64,000 nt of DNA from Mycobacterium sp. 852002-40037_SCH5390672. GTDB taxonomy: Bacteria; Actinomycetota; Actinomycetes; Mycobacteriales; Mycobacteriaceae. The translations under genes were made by a program, and so were the position numbers. This document shows positions 41,116 to 50,332 of the stretch, piece after piece; within the stretch, counting starts at the first letter, position 1; each line of letters opens with the position of its first letter. The notes under the pieces were generated by a model that ran no database searches, was not told the origin of the DNA, and saw only the letters and a list, made by a program, of their open reading frames with translations. The stretch is from the NCBI RefSeq assembly GCF_001665875.1, contig NZ_LZTA01000014.1, positions 1 to 64,000 on the forward strand, given 5' to 3'.

Positions 41116-42582
41116 ATGCAGGGCGCAAAGCGGCCTGAGGAGGAACCGGCCAATCAACCGTGGCAGACCATCCCCGAGATGGTCTCGAGTGCAGCGGACC
41201 GGTTCGGCGACGCAGAGGCCGTCGTCGACGGTCCGCTGCGCTTGACATTCAGGCAAGTCGTCGAGCGGATCCGTTGCGCCGCAGGCGCCTTCGCCGACCT
41301 CGGCATCGACAAGGGTGACCGAGTCGCGATCTGGGCGCCCAATTCTGCCGAGTGGATCATCGCGGCGTTCGGGTTGCTCACCGCGGGCGGCGTGCTCGTC
41401 CCGGTCAACACCCGGTTCAAGACCGAAGAAGCCGGCGACATCATCGTCCGGAGCAAGGTGAAGGCCGTCCTGGTCCAAAAGGGTTTTCTGGGCCAGGACT
41501 ACACCGCACCCGCGGGGGTGCCGGTCATCGACCTGAAGTCCGACTTCCTGTCCAGCGGTTCACCGTTCGAGCGGCCGGTGAGCGGCACCGACACCTCGGA
41601 CATCATCTTCACCTCGGGCACGACCGGGCGCCCCAAGGGTGCGATGCTGAGCCACGGTCAAACGCTGCGCATGTACGAGGAGTGGGCGACGCTCGCGGAC
41701 CTGCGCGAGGGCGACCGCTACTTGCAGATCAATCCGTACTTCCACACGTTCGGCCTGAAGGCGGGACTCGTCACCTCCTTCCTGCGCGGCGCGACGATGC
41801 TTCCCGTCGCGGTGTTCGACGTCGACACGGTGGTGGATCTCATTGAACGCGAGCGCATTACGATGCTTCCCGGACCGCCGACGCTGTATCACTCGTTGTT
41901 GACGGTAAGGGACAAGTCCAAGCTGTCGTCATTGCGTGCGGGAGTGACCGGCGCCGCCGACATACCCGTCGAGCTGGTGCGTCGCATCCATGACGAACTG
42001 CCGTTCCAGACGTTGATGACGGGTTACGGACTCACGGAGGCCGGCAACGTCACCCTTTCTCTGCCCGGCGATTCCTTCGAGGATGTGGCCACCACCGCGG
42101 GCGTGCCGTGTGAGGGGGTCGAGGTACGCATCGCCGATGACGGCGAGGTGCTGGTCCGCGGCTACGGAGTCATGAAGGGGTATCTCGACGAACCGGAGGC
42201 CACCGCCCAAGCGATCGACGGTGACGGCTGGCTGCACACCGGAGACCTGGGGGCGTTCACCCAGACCGGGCGGCTGCGCATCGTCGGTCGCAAAAAGGAC
42301 ATGTTCATCGTCGGCGGATTCAATGCCTATCCGGCCGAGATCGAAGGCTTCCTGCTCAACCACCCGGCCGTGGCGCAGGCGGCGGTCATCGGTGTCCCCG
42401 ATGAACGGATGGGCCAGGTGGGCAAGGCGTTTGTGGTCCGCAACGCCGACGTCAGTGCCGAAGAGTTGATCGGCTGGTGCCGCGAGCGCATGGCCGGGTT
42501 CAAGGTGCCGCGCGCGGTACAGTTCCTTGATTCACTCCCACTCAACGCGACCGGGAAAGTGATGAAGGACCAACTTCGATGA
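41116..42582 (+). CDS. acyl-CoA synthetase (FadD family)
   Basis: A 488-residue ANL-superfamily ligase. The ATP/AMP motif is DIIFTSGTTGRPKGAMLSH, then GYGLTEAGNVTLS, the hinge region GWLHTGDLGAFTQTGRLRIVGRKKDMFIVGGFNAYPAEIE and the C-terminal catalytic Lys region LNATGKVMKDQLR. It activates a carboxylic acid to an acyl-CoA through an acyl-adenylate. An alternative GTG start two codons earlier is possible. It follows the amidohydrolase by 25 bp and overlaps the next gene by 4 nt. The chain/ring specificity is unknown. Confidence 0.93.
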   Translation: MQGAKRPEEEPANQPWQTIPEMVSSAADRFGDAEAVVDGPLRLTFRQVVERIRCAAGAFADLGIDKGDRVAIWAPNSAEWIIAAFGLLTAGGVLVPVNTRFKTEEAGDIIVRSKVKAVLVQKGFLGQDYTAPAGVPVIDLKSDFLSSGSPFERPVSGTDTSDIIFTSGTTGRPKGAMLSHGQTLRMYEEWATLADLREGDRYLQINPYFHTFGLKAGLVTSFLRGATMLPVAVFDVDTVVDLIERERITMLPGPPTLYHSLLTVRDKSKLSSLRAGVTGAADIPVELVRRIHDELPFQTLMTGYGLTEAGNVTLSLPGDSFEDVATTAGVPCEGVEVRIADDGEVLVRGYGVMKGYLDEPEATAQAIDGDGWLHTGDLGAFTQTGRLRIVGRKKDMFIVGGFNAYPAEIEGFLLNHPAVAQAAVIGVPDERMGQVGKAFVVRNADVSAEELIGWCRERMAGFKVPRAVQFLDSLPLNATGKVMKDQLR

Positions 42583-43205
42583 ACAACGGCGATATTCATT
42601 CGATGGTGATCGCGTCGGACTATCGGGTCCCCGATCCGACCCGGGTATGGCCCCTGCTGGAGCGCAATAAAGCCGCCCTGGCCGATATCGGCGCGCACCA
42701 CGTGCTGGTCTACACCTCCACACACGACCACGGTCGGGTATTGGTGATGATCGGCGTTCACAGCCGCGAGCCGATCGTGGAGCTGCTGCGCTCCCGGGTC
42801 TTCTTCGACTGGTTCGACGAGGCCGGCGTCGACGACATTCCCGCGGTCTTCGCCGGCGAGATCGTGGACAGGTTCATCGCGCAGCCACCGAAAGCCGCGG
42901 CGGCACCGGGCGTCGTGGTAGTCGCGATCGCATCCGTCCACGACGTTTCGACCCTTACCGCCGAAGTGTCCTCGGCACTGGACAGATTCGTCGCGGCCGG
43001 TGTTCAAAAGACCTGGGTATTCCAAGCTTTCGACGATGAGCACGAGGTGCTGATCATGTCGGAGCTGCCCGACGAAGCAGGCGCGCAGCGATGGATCGAC
43101 CACCCTGATGCCGCGGCTGAATGGATGTCCGGCGCCGGAGTGGGAGCCTACCCTCCGATATTCGTCGGCCGACTCTTCGACATGATGCGCATCGAGGCGG
43201 ACTGA
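42579..43205 (+). CDS. hypothetical protein with an internal duplication
   Basis: A 208-residue soluble protein. Two halves (about 10-100 and 113-205) align with each other: a first strand, a helix, VLVYTSTHDHGRVLVMIG against TWVFQAFDDEHEVLIMSE, then a helix, then IPAVFAGEIVDRF against PPIFVGRLFDMMRI. This suggests two fused ferredoxin-like/dimeric alpha-beta barrel domains. No known family recognised. It starts in the FadD stop (ATGA) and is followed by the BFD-type ferredoxin, so it may be a catalytic or accessory part of the same pathway. Confidence 0.75.
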   Translation: MNNGDIHSMVIASDYRVPDPTRVWPLLERNKAALADIGAHHVLVYTSTHDHGRVLVMIGVHSREPIVELLRSRVFFDWFDEAGVDDIPAVFAGEIVDRFIAQPPKAAAAPGVVVVAIASVHDVSTLTAEVSSALDRFVAAGVQKTWVFQAFDDEHEVLIMSELPDEAGAQRWIDHPDAAAEWMSGAGVGAYPPIFVGRLFDMMRIEAD

Positions 43206-43216
43206 GGAGTTCGCCG

Positions 43217-43402
43217 GTGTTCGTGTGCCTGTGTAACGGAGTCACCAGTCAAACCGTGGCCGAGGCCGTGGAGTGCGGTGCGTCGACCACGAAGGATGTG
43301 GCCCAGGCGTGCGGAGCGGGCGCCGACTGCGGTCGCTGTCGGCGAACGGTGCAGGCCATGCTGCGATCCTCCAGCCCGGAGCGAACCCCGAACCCGCGCT
43401 AA
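43217..43402 (+). CDS. BFD-type [2Fe-2S] ferredoxin
   Basis: A 61-residue protein with a GTG start and GAGGAG upstream. VCLCNGVTSQTV and CGAGADCGRCRRTV give the four cysteines of the bacterioferritin-associated ferredoxin (BFD-like) domain: C-x-C near the N-terminus and C-x2-C later. It may reduce or sense iron, or act as an electron carrier. No bacterioferritin gene is near, so its role in this catabolic operon is an open question. The downstream neighbour converges. Confidence 0.85.
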   Translation: MFVCLCNGVTSQTVAEAVECGASTTKDVAQACGAGADCGRCRRTVQAMLRSSSPERTPNPR

Positions 43403-43416
43403 GCCGGGCGATGGTG

Positions 43417-45108
43417 TCAGCGGCGCGGGCTGCCGTCCGGTGATGTCGGTTGGACGAGTTCGACGAGCAGGTTGGGGATTTCGAGCCGAGGCAACATCAC
43501 CTCGACGAAGACCATGCGGTCCTGGTGCTCCGCGGCGGCGGCCAAGGCATCGTCGAGCTCGCCGTAGGTCTGGACGCGGAACGCGAGGTGGTCGGTGACG
43601 CCCAGCGCGTGGGGAACGTCCGTCCACTTCCAGTTGACGATGTCGTTGTACGGCGCGGTCTCGCCGTGGATCGCCCGTTCGACGGTGTAGCCGTCGTTGT
43701 TGACCACCACGATGACGGGCGAGAGGCCCTCGCGCGAAAAGGTGCCGAGCTCTTGGACGGTCAGTTGCGCGGCGCCGTCCCCGATGAGCAATACCGTCCT
43801 GCGGTCCGGATGTGCCACCGCCGCACCGAGCGCGGCGGGCAGCGTGTAACCGATTGAGCCCCATAGTGGTTGACCGATGAAGGTCACCCCCTGCGGCAAC
43901 CGGTGGTCAGCCATGCCATAGAAGGAGGTGCCCTGGTCCGCAAGCACCACGTTGCCCGGTGTGAGGGCTACACAAAGGCGGTCCCACAACATCTTCTGGG
44001 TGAGTGGTTCCTCGCGCGGTGGGGGTGGCGGCAGGGGCGCGGCCGGCGGCGACACCACCGGTGGTGATGAGATTTCGCGGTGGACCAGGATCGTGGCCAG
44101 CGCCTCGAGTGCGGCACCCATTTCCAGCGGCGCGAAGACTTCTCCGGCCACACTGCTCTGATACTGGCCGACGTCGATGGCCCGGGTCGGGTCGATCCGC
44201 TGGCTGAAGAAGCCGCTGACCATGTCGGTGAACACCACTCCGGCGGTGACCAACACGGGTGCCTCTTCGATCGCGGTCCGCACCGCCGGCGCGCTGGCGG
44301 AGCCCGCGTAGATGCCGAGGAAGTTGGGCGAACTCTCGTCGAGCAGACTCTTCCCCCACATCAACGTGGCGTGCGGCACCACGTCGGCCGCCAGCAACGC
44401 TTCGAGCTCTTTGATCGCCTGCAGCCGGTGCACCAGCAAGTCGGCGAGAACGGTGAGCTGATGGTCGCCGATGAGTTCGGTCGCGGCCTCGACGAACATG
44501 GCCAGCGCGCGGGGACTCGTGCCACCGGTGTAGCGGGGCAACGGCGCCTCCGGCGGCTCGGTGGGGAAGCGGGCGACGTCGATGGACATCAGAATGTATC
44601 CGGGGCGCTTCTGCTCACGCACCTCGGACAGCACCCGGTCGATCTCGCGGCGGGCCGTCGCTGGCATGAGATTGGCTTGGGCGCAAGTGATTTCGCGGCT
44701 GACCCGGAAGAAGTGCTCGAAGTCCCCGTCGCCGAGCGAATGGTGCAGCGCCCGGCGCGTGCCCTGGGCATCCTTGGACGGGCCGCCGACGATATGTACG
44801 ACGGGGACCTGCTCGGCGTAACTGCCCGCGATCGCGTTGGCCGCGGAGAGCTCGCCGACGCCGAATGTTGTTACCAGTGCTGACATTCCGCGCAGCCGCC
44901 CATACCCGTCGGCGGCGTAGCCGGCGTTGAGCTCGTTGGCGTTGCCGACCCACCGGATGCTGCGGTGGGCGACGATGTGGTCGAGGAATTCCAGGTTGTA
45001 ATCGCCGGGAACGCCGAAGATCTCCGAGACGCCGAGCTCGGCGAGACGGTCCAACAGATAGTCACCGACGGTGTATGCGGGATCGGTCGCGGCATCAGTC
45101 ACAGGCAC
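43417..45108 (-). CDS. kdc: alpha-keto-acid decarboxylase (thiamine diphosphate-dependent), Rv0853c ortholog
   Basis: A 563-residue ThDP enzyme; start GTG at 45108 (an alternative GTG is at 45102). The N-terminal domain has [17 protein letters not shown] with catalytic Glu in [15 protein letters not shown] and the adjacent His pair in [16 protein letters not shown]. The ThDP motif is [36 protein letters not shown] (GDG...NN). A proline-rich linker ([14 protein letters not shown]) joins the last domains. It matches the M. tuberculosis Kdc/Pdc very closely over the regions I can recall, decarboxylating branched-chain or aromatic alpha-keto acids to aldehydes. Left boundary of the conserved block. 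Confidence 0.93.
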   Translation of the reverse strand: MPVTDAATDPAYTVGDYLLDRLAELGVSEIFGVPGDYNLEFLDHIVAHRSIRWVGNANELNAGYAADGYGRLRGMSALVTTFGVGELSAANAIAGSYAEQVPVVHIVGGPSKDAQGTRRALHHSLGDGDFEHFFRVSREITCAQANLMPATARREIDRVLSEVREQKRPGYILMSIDVARFPTEPPEAPLPRYTGGTSPRALAMFVEAATELIGDHQLTVLADLLVHRLQAIKELEALLAADVVPHATLMWGKSLLDESSPNFLGIYAGSASAPAVRTAIEEAPVLVTAGVVFTDMVSGFFSQRIDPTRAIDVGQYQSSVAGEVFAPLEMGAALEALATILVHREISSPPVVSPPAAPLPPPPPREEPLTQKMLWDRLCVALTPGNVVLADQGTSFYGMADHRLPQGVTFIGQPLWGSIGYTLPAALGAAVAHPDRRTVLLIGDGAAQLTVQELGTFSREGLSPVIVVVNNDGYTVERAIHGETAPYNDIVNWKWTDVPHALGVTDHLAFRVQTYGELDDALAAAAEHQDRMVFVEVMLPRLEIPNLLVELVQPTSPDGSPRR

Positions 45109-45167
45109 GACGGTACGCTCGGTCCAATCTGTTCCGGGTGAGACGCCGTGCCAGTATCGTGCGGGCC

Positions 45168-45611
45168 ATGGCACTCAAAGAATCCCGCGAGATCGTCATC
45201 GAAGCCAGTCCGGAGGAGATTCTGGACGTCATCGCCGACTTCGAAGCGATGCCCGAATGGTCGGAGCCGCACCAGAGTGCGGAGATCCTCGAGACCGGCG
45301 ACGACGGGCGCCCCGGTCAGGTGCGGATGAAGGTCAAGGTCGCCGGGATCACCGACGACCAGGTGGTCGCCTACACCTGGGGTGACAACGTCGTCAGTTG
45401 GACGCTGGTCAGCTCCTCGCAGCAGAAGGCGCAGGACGGCAAGTACACCCTGATACCGCAAGGCGACGAGACCCTGGTCAAATTCGAGCTTCTCGCGGAC
45501 CCGAACGTGCCGTTGCCCGGATTCGTGCTCAAGCGTGCCGTGAAGGGAACGATCGATTCCGCGACCAAGGCGCTGCGCGAGCGGGTGCTCAAGGTGAAGA
45601 AGGCGAAGTAG
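45168..45611 (+). CDS. SRPBCC (START-like/cyclase) family protein, Rv0854 ortholog
   Basis: A 147-residue single SRPBCC domain: [40 protein letters not shown] at the start, then a helix-grip fold pattern with a C-terminal helix [24 protein letters not shown]. Members bind hydrophobic ligands. Overlap with the adjacent kdc is avoided by a 59-bp divergent spacer. The CoA-transferase/racemase follows after 5 bp. By position it is the counterpart of Rv0854; the ligand is unknown. Confidence 0.88.
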   Translation: MALKESREIVIEASPEEILDVIADFEAMPEWSEPHQSAEILETGDDGRPGQVRMKVKVAGITDDQVVAYTWGDNVVSWTLVSSSQQKAQDGKYTLIPQGDETLVKFELLADPNVPLPGFVLKRAVKGTIDSATKALRERVLKVKKAK

Positions 45612-45616
45612 TAACG

Positions 45617-46699
45617 GTGAGCGGCGGCGGGCCGCTGACCGGGGTCAGGGTCATCGAACTCGGCGGCATCGGACCGGGGCCGCACGCGGGAATGCTGCTG
45701 GCCGATCTGGGTGCCGACGTGGTGCGGGTGCGCCGCCAAACAGGCGGTCTCGCGATGCCGGCCGAGGACCGCGATCTGCTGCACCGCGGCAAGCGAATCG
45801 TCGACCTGGACGTCAAGGCGCGGCCTGAGGCGCTGTTAGATCTGGCCGCCAAGGCCGACGTGCTGCTGGACTGCTTTCGACCCGGCACGTGCGAGCGACT
45901 CGGCATCGGACCCGACGACTGCGCGGCAATCAATCCGCGCCTGATCTTCGCGCGGATGACCGGCTGGGGACAGGATGGGCCGCTGGCGCCGACCGCCGGC
46001 CACGACATCAACTACCTTTCGCAGACCGGTGTGCTGTCCGCGCTGGGCTACGCCGACCGGCCACCGATGCCGCCGCTGAACCTGGTCGCCGACTTCGGCG
46101 GCGGCTCGATGCTGGTGCTGATCGGCATCGCGGTCGCCCTTTACGAACGGGAACGTTCGGGCAAGGGGCAGGTCATCGACGCCGCGATGGTCGACGGGGT
46201 CAGCCTGCTGGCACAGATGATGTGGACCATGAAGTCCACTGGCGCACTGCGTGACCAACGCGAATCGTTTCTGCTCGACGGCGGCGCCCCGTTCTACGGC
46301 TGCTACGAGACCGCCGACGGCAAATACGTAGCCGTCGGCGCCATCGAGCCCCAATTCTTCGCGGCGTTGTGCAATGGGCTCGGCCTGTCACCCGACGACG
46401 TACCCGCGCAGCACGACAGAGGTTCCTACCCGCAGATGCGTGAGGTCTTCACCCGGCGATTCGCCAGCCGGACTCGTGACGAATGGGCACAGACGTTCGC
46501 CGGCACCGATGCGTGTGTGACCGGAGTGCTGACGTGGAGTGAGGCCGCCACCGATGAGCACTTGCGGGCGCGGTCCACGGTGATCACCGCGCACGGCGCC
46601 GACCAGGCCGCACCCGCCCCGCGCTTTTCGCGGACCCCGGCGGGACCGGTCGGACGGCCGCCCGCGGCGACCACTCCGCTCAACGAAATCGACTGGTAG
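45617..46699 (+). CDS. far: alpha-methylacyl-CoA racemase-like CoA-transferase family III protein (Far, Rv0855 ortholog)
   Basis: A 360-residue protein with a GTG start 5 nt after the SRPBCC stop. LTGVRVIELGGIGPGPHAGMLLADLGADVVRV opens the family III fold. Catalytic residues of methylacyl-CoA racemase are recognisable: His in TAGHDINYLSQTG and Asp in NLVADFGGGSM. Length matches the racemase subfamily (about 360) rather than classical CaiB. It should epimerise alpha-methyl branched acyl-CoAs so that beta-oxidation can proceed. Confidence 0.92.
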   Translation: MSGGGPLTGVRVIELGGIGPGPHAGMLLADLGADVVRVRRQTGGLAMPAEDRDLLHRGKRIVDLDVKARPEALLDLAAKADVLLDCFRPGTCERLGIGPDDCAAINPRLIFARMTGWGQDGPLAPTAGHDINYLSQTGVLSALGYADRPPMPPLNLVADFGGGSMLVLIGIAVALYERERSGKGQVIDAAMVDGVSLLAQMMWTMKSTGALRDQRESFLLDGGAPFYGCYETADGKYVAVGAIEPQFFAALCNGLGLSPDDVPAQHDRGSYPQMREVFTRRFASRTRDEWAQTFAGTDACVTGVLTWSEAATDEHLRARSTVITAHGADQAAPAPRFSRTPAGPVGRPPAATTPLNEIDW

Positions 46700-46711
46700 T
46701 AAACTGTTTAC
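46699..46711. promoter_or_regulatory. 13-bp perfect palindrome GTAAAC-T-GTTTAC
   Basis: It overlaps the last base of the far stop codon and lies 48 bp upstream of the next SRPBCC gene. It could be an operator or part of a weak terminator. Confidence 0.35.
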
Positions 46712-46758
46712 GCCGAATCCGATCCGTAACGGGGTCAGCGTTGCTAAGTTGATCTTCA

Positions 46759-47214
46759 GTGGCCGTAAAAGCATCACGGGAATTCGTCGTCAATGCGCCG
46801 CCGGAAGTGGTCATGGAGGCGCTGACAGACGTCGGCGTCCTGTCATCGTGGTCGCCGCTGCACAAACACGTCGAAGTGATCGACCGTTATCCCGACGGCC
46901 GGCCCCACCACGTCAAAACCACCATCAAGATTCTCGGGCTGGTCGACAAAGAGGTCCTGGAATATCACTGGGGCCCCGACTGGGTGGTCTACGACGCCAC
47001 CGGGACCTCCCAGCAGCATGGGCAGCACGTCGAGTACACCCTCAAACCCGAAGGGGTCGACCAGACTCGGGTGCGCTTCGACATCACCGTCGAACCCGGC
47101 CGGCCCATGCCCGCGTTCATCGTGCGGCGAGCGGCCGAGAGTGTTCTCGACGCGTCGATGAAGGGGTTGCGCGCCCTGGTCGTGGGTGGCGACGATTCGG
47201 ACAAGGCAACGTAA
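46759..47214 (+). CDS. SRPBCC family protein, Rv0856 ortholog
   Basis: A 151-residue protein with a GTG start. MAVKASREFVVNAPPEVVMEALTDVGVLSSWSPLHKHVEVIDRYPDGRPHHV shares the fold of the preceding Rv0854-type protein and is much closer to the next gene product, sharing SWSPLHK-VEV-DRYPDG-PHHVK and YHWGPDW. The two are a recent tandem duplication. The ligand is unknown. It is separated from far by 59 bp. Confidence 0.88.
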   Translation: MAVKASREFVVNAPPEVVMEALTDVGVLSSWSPLHKHVEVIDRYPDGRPHHVKTTIKILGLVDKEVLEYHWGPDWVVYDATGTSQQHGQHVEYTLKPEGVDQTRVRFDITVEPGRPMPAFIVRRAAESVLDASMKGLRALVVGGDDSDKAT

Positions 47215-47264
47215 TTACGCTTTTTCGGCTCGCCGGGGTGGCGCGATTGCTAATTTGGTAGTCG

Positions 47265-47705
47265 GTGGCCATACGCGCATCGTCTGAAATTGTCATTGAG
47301 GCGCCCCCGGGAGTGATCATGGAGGCGCTGGCGGACATGGACGCCGTTCCCTCGTGGTCCCCGTTGCACAAGCGGGTCGAAGTCGTCGACAGATATCCCG
47401 ACGGCCTGCCGCACCACGTGAAAATGACGCTCAGGGTAAGCGGCATCCCAGATACCGAAATGGTCGAGTATCACTGGGGGCCCGACTGGATGGTCTGGGA
47501 TGCGCAGAAGACCGCCCAACAACACGCTCAGCATGGCGAATACAACCTGGCACGTGAGGGGGACGACAAGACCCGGGTGCGATTCAGCCTCACGATCGAG
47601 CTCAGGGCGCCGCTGCCCGGGTTCTGGGTGAGGTCGGCCGGCAACAAAATCCTGAATGCCGCACTGGAGGGCCTGCGAAAGCGGGTGACGGGGGCCGCGG
47701 GCTAG
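47265..47705 (+). CDS. SRPBCC family protein, Rv0857 ortholog
   Basis: A 146-residue protein, tandem paralog of the previous gene (MAIRASSEIVIEAPPGVIMEALADMDAVPSWSPLHKRVEV). A GTG start is preceded by only a weak ribosome-binding sequence. The C-terminal helix PGFWVRSAGNKILNAALEGLRKRV is conserved among the three SRPBCC proteins. Its stop overlaps the stop of the convergent dapC gene in CTAG, so the two genes share bases. Confidence 0.88.
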   Translation: MAIRASSEIVIEAPPGVIMEALADMDAVPSWSPLHKRVEVVDRYPDGLPHHVKMTLRVSGIPDTEMVEYHWGPDWMVWDAQKTAQQHAQHGEYNLAREGDDKTRVRFSLTIELRAPLPGFWVRSAGNKILNAALEGLRKRVTGAAG

Positions 47706-48889
47706 CGAGCCGACCCGGTTTTCAGCGCGGCCAGGCGCTTGATCGCTTCATCGAGGGTGTCGTCGCGTTTACAGAAGGTGAAGCGCACCAAGTGATTCCA
47801 CACGTCGGCCGGACCGTGTGTCGCGGCCGGGTCGCAGAAGGCTGACATCGGGATCGCGGCCACTCCCACCTTTTCGGGCAGCGCCGCGCAGAACGCGCCG
47901 CTGTCGTCGTAGCCCAGCGGACGCGGATCGGCGCACAGGAAGTACGTGCCGGCGCTGTCGTGCACCTCGAATCCGACGTCGATCAGCCCGGTGGCCAGAC
48001 GATCGCGTCTGGCCTGCAAAGTGGCGCGCAGGTCGGCCACCCACGCGTCCTCGGTCTCCAGGGCCAGGGCGACTGCCGGCTGGAACGGCGCACCGCCGAC
48101 GTAGCTCAGATACTGTTTGGCCGCGCGCATTCCGGCGATGAGATGCGCTGGGCCGCAAGCCCATCCGATCTTCCAACCGGTGCAGTTGAACATCTTTGCC
48201 GCGCTGGAGATCGTGATCGTCCGCTCGGCCATGCCGTCGAACCCGGCCAGCGGAACGTGTTGCCGGCCGTCAAACACCAGGTGCTCGTACACCTCATCGG
48301 TGATCACCAACAGGTCGGCCGCAACCGCGAGCTCGGCGATGGCCCCAAGCTCGGCCGCACTCAGCACCGTGCCGGTGGGGTTGTGCGGCGAGTTCACGAT
48401 CACCGCGCGGGTCCGTGGCGTCACCGCCCTGCGCAGGGCATCCGCGTCCAGGGCGAAGCCGCGGCCATGGGGAACCAGGGGTACGGCCACCCGCTGCGCG
48501 GAGGCCATCGCCACCACCGGCGAGTACGAGTCGTAGAACGGCTCGATGAGCAGGACCTCCGAGCCGGGTTCGACCAGGCCGATTACCGCCGAGGCGATGG
48601 CCTCGGTCGCCCCGACCGTCACCAGCACCTGGGTGTCGGTGTCGTATTCGATGCCGTAGCGGCGCCGGCGCTGGGCGGCGATCGCGTGGCGCAGCGGTGC
48701 GATGCCCATACTCGGTGGGTACTGGTTGACGCCGTCGGCGATGGCCTCCTGCGCGGCCTTCAGCATGGCCGGGGGCCCGTCCTCGTCGGGAAACCCCTGA
48801 CCCAGGTTGACCGCTCCGACCCGCGCGGCCAGCGCCGACATCTCGGCGAACACCGTGGTCGCGTAGGGGCGCAGTCGCGACACCGTCAT
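47702..48889 (-). CDS. dapC: N-succinyldiaminopimelate aminotransferase DapC (Rv0858c ortholog)
   Basis: A 395-residue class I/II PLP aminotransferase. VNLGQGFPDEDGP, VTVGATEAIASAVIGLV, NSPHNPTGTVLSA, DEVYEHLVFDG and the PLP-binding lysine in SSAAKMFNCTGWKIGWACG are all in order. Assigned DapC by position and strong resemblance to the M. tuberculosis gene (lysine/peptidoglycan diaminopimelate pathway). Without enzymology a broader aminotransferase role, such as kynurenine aminotransferase, cannot be excluded. Convergent with the SRPBCC gene. Confidence 0.9.
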   Translation of the reverse strand: MTVSRLRPYATTVFAEMSALAARVGAVNLGQGFPDEDGPPAMLKAAQEAIADGVNQYPPSMGIAPLRHAIAAQRRRRYGIEYDTDTQVLVTVGATEAIASAVIGLVEPGSEVLLIEPFYDSYSPVVAMASAQRVAVPLVPHGRGFALDADALRRAVTPRTRAVIVNSPHNPTGTVLSAAELGAIAELAVAADLLVITDEVYEHLVFDGRQHVPLAGFDGMAERTITISSAAKMFNCTGWKIGWACGPAHLIAGMRAAKQYLSYVGGAPFQPAVALALETEDAWVADLRATLQARRDRLATGLIDVGFEVHDSAGTYFLCADPRPLGYDDSGAFCAALPEKVGVAAIPMSAFCDPAATHGPADVWNHLVRFTFCKRDDTLDEAIKRLAALKTGSAR

Positions 48890-48925
48890 GGTGGTCGAGC
48901 TTAGGCGGAGTGCGGTTCCGCGAAC

Positions 48926-48971
48926 GTCACGCCAGCGTGGCGATCGGCGGCCGCAGTCACGCTGGCGTGAC
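48926..48971. repeat. inverted repeat GTCACGCCAGCGT / ACGCTGGCGTGAC
   Basis: Perfect 13-bp arms (48926-48938 and 48959-48971) enclose 20 bp. The left arm continues into CGCCAGCGTGGCG, another small palindrome. It lies between the divergent dapC and fadA genes. A stem-loop or a protein-binding site are both possible. Confidence 0.5.
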
Positions 48972-49020
48972 GCTCAAGAAGTGGTGTCCGCCACTAGGCA
49001 CCCGTGAGCTGCGCAGTTTC

Positions 49021-49040
49021 GGCCAACCAACAGGTTGGCC
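49021..49040. repeat. hairpin GGCCAACC-AACA-GGTTGGCC
   Basis: Perfect 8-bp arms with a 4-base loop, 76 bp upstream of the fadA start. It is not followed by a U-run, so a rho-independent terminator is unlikely. It may be part of the fadA leader or an operator. Confidence 0.5.
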
Positions 49041-49116
49041 GGGGGCCCTGTTAGGGTGGTGCGGAACCTAGTCTTGAAGACGGATTCGAACCCTATTCGG
49101 AGAACAGGAAGTCGTC

Positions 49117-50328
49117 ATGTCCGAAGAAGCTTTTATCTATGAGGCCATCCGCACCCCGCGGGGCAAGCAGCGCAACGGTTCGCTGAACGAGGTGAAGCCG
49201 CTCAACCTGGTCGTGGGTCTGGTTGACGAGCTGCGCCGGCGTTTCCCCGACCTCGACGAGAACCTGATCAGCGACATGATCCTGGGCGTCGTGTCCCCCG
49301 TCGGTGACCAGGGCGGCGACATCGCCCGCACCGCGGTGCTGGCCGCGGGGCTGCCCGAGACCACCGGCGGCGTGCAGCTCAACCGGTTCTGTGCCTCGGG
49401 CCTCGAGGCGGTCAACACCGCCGCCCAGAAGGTGCGGTCCGGTTGGGACGACCTGGTGCTGGCCGGCGGTGTCGAGTCGATGAGCCGCGTGCCCATGGGC
49501 TCCGACGGCGGCGCCTGGGCGACCGACCCCGAGACCAACTACCAGATCGGCTTCGTGCCCCAGGGCATCGGCGCCGACCTGATCGCCACCATCGAGGGTT
49601 TCTCCCGCGACGATGTCGACGCCTACGCGCTGCGCAGCCAGCAGAAGGCCGCCGAGGCGTGGTCGGGCGGCTACTTTGCCAAGTCGGTCGTGCCGGTGCG
49701 CGACCAGAACGGTCTGGTCATCCTCGACCACGACGAGCACATGCGGCCCGACACCACGCTCGAGGGCCTGGGCAAGCTGAAGACCGCGTTCGACGGCATC
49801 GGTGAGATGGGCGGCTTCGACGATGTGGCGCTGACGAAGTACCACTGGGTCGAAAAGATCAACCACGTCCACACCGGCGGCAACAGCTCGGGCATCGTCG
49901 ACGGCGCCGCGCTGGTGCTGGTTGGTTCGGAAGCCGCGGGCAAGTCGCAGGGGCTGACGCCGCGGGCGCGCATCGTGGCCACCGCCACCAGCGGCGCGGA
50001 CCCGGTCATCATGCTGACCGGCCCGACGCCGGCCACTCAGAAGGTTCTCGACCGTGCGGGCCTGACGGTCGATGACATCGATCTGTTCGAGCTCAACGAG
50101 GCGTTCGCGTCTGTGGTGCTGAAGTTCCAGAAGGACCTCAACATTCCCGACGAGAAGCTCAACGTCAACGGTGGTGCCATCGCGATGGGCCACCCGCTGG
50201 GCGCCACCGGCGCCATGATCACCGGCACCATGGTCGACGAGCTCGAGCGCCGCAACGCGCGTCGCGCCCTGGTCACGCTGTGCATCGGCGGCGGCATGGG
50301 TGTCGCCACCATCATCGAGAGGGTCTAA
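49117..50328 (+). CDS. fadA: acetyl-CoA acetyltransferase, fatty acid beta-oxidation thiolase FadA (Rv0859 ortholog)
   Basis: A 403-residue thiolase. The nucleophilic Cys is in [13 protein letters not shown] (near residue 92), the C-terminal His is in [11 protein letters not shown] and the second Cys is in [12 protein letters not shown]. It cleaves 3-ketoacyl-CoA, as the beta subunit of the trifunctional enzyme with FadB. The fadB ATG follows the fadA stop after 4 bp. Close resemblance to the M. tuberculosis FadA by position and motifs. It is read from the promoter region with two hairpins upstream. Confidence 0.95.
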   Translation: MSEEAFIYEAIRTPRGKQRNGSLNEVKPLNLVVGLVDELRRRFPDLDENLISDMILGVVSPVGDQGGDIARTAVLAAGLPETTGGVQLNRFCASGLEAVNTAAQKVRSGWDDLVLAGGVESMSRVPMGSDGGAWATDPETNYQIGFVPQGIGADLIATIEGFSRDDVDAYALRSQQKAAEAWSGGYFAKSVVPVRDQNGLVILDHDEHMRPDTTLEGLGKLKTAFDGIGEMGGFDDVALTKYHWVEKINHVHTGGNSSGIVDGAALVLVGSEAAGKSQGLTPRARIVATATSGADPVIMLTGPTPATQKVLDRAGLTVDDIDLFELNEAFASVVLKFQKDLNIPDEKLNVNGGAIAMGHPLGATGAMITGTMVDELERRNARRALVTLCIGGGMGVATIIERV

Positions 50329-50332
50329 GACC

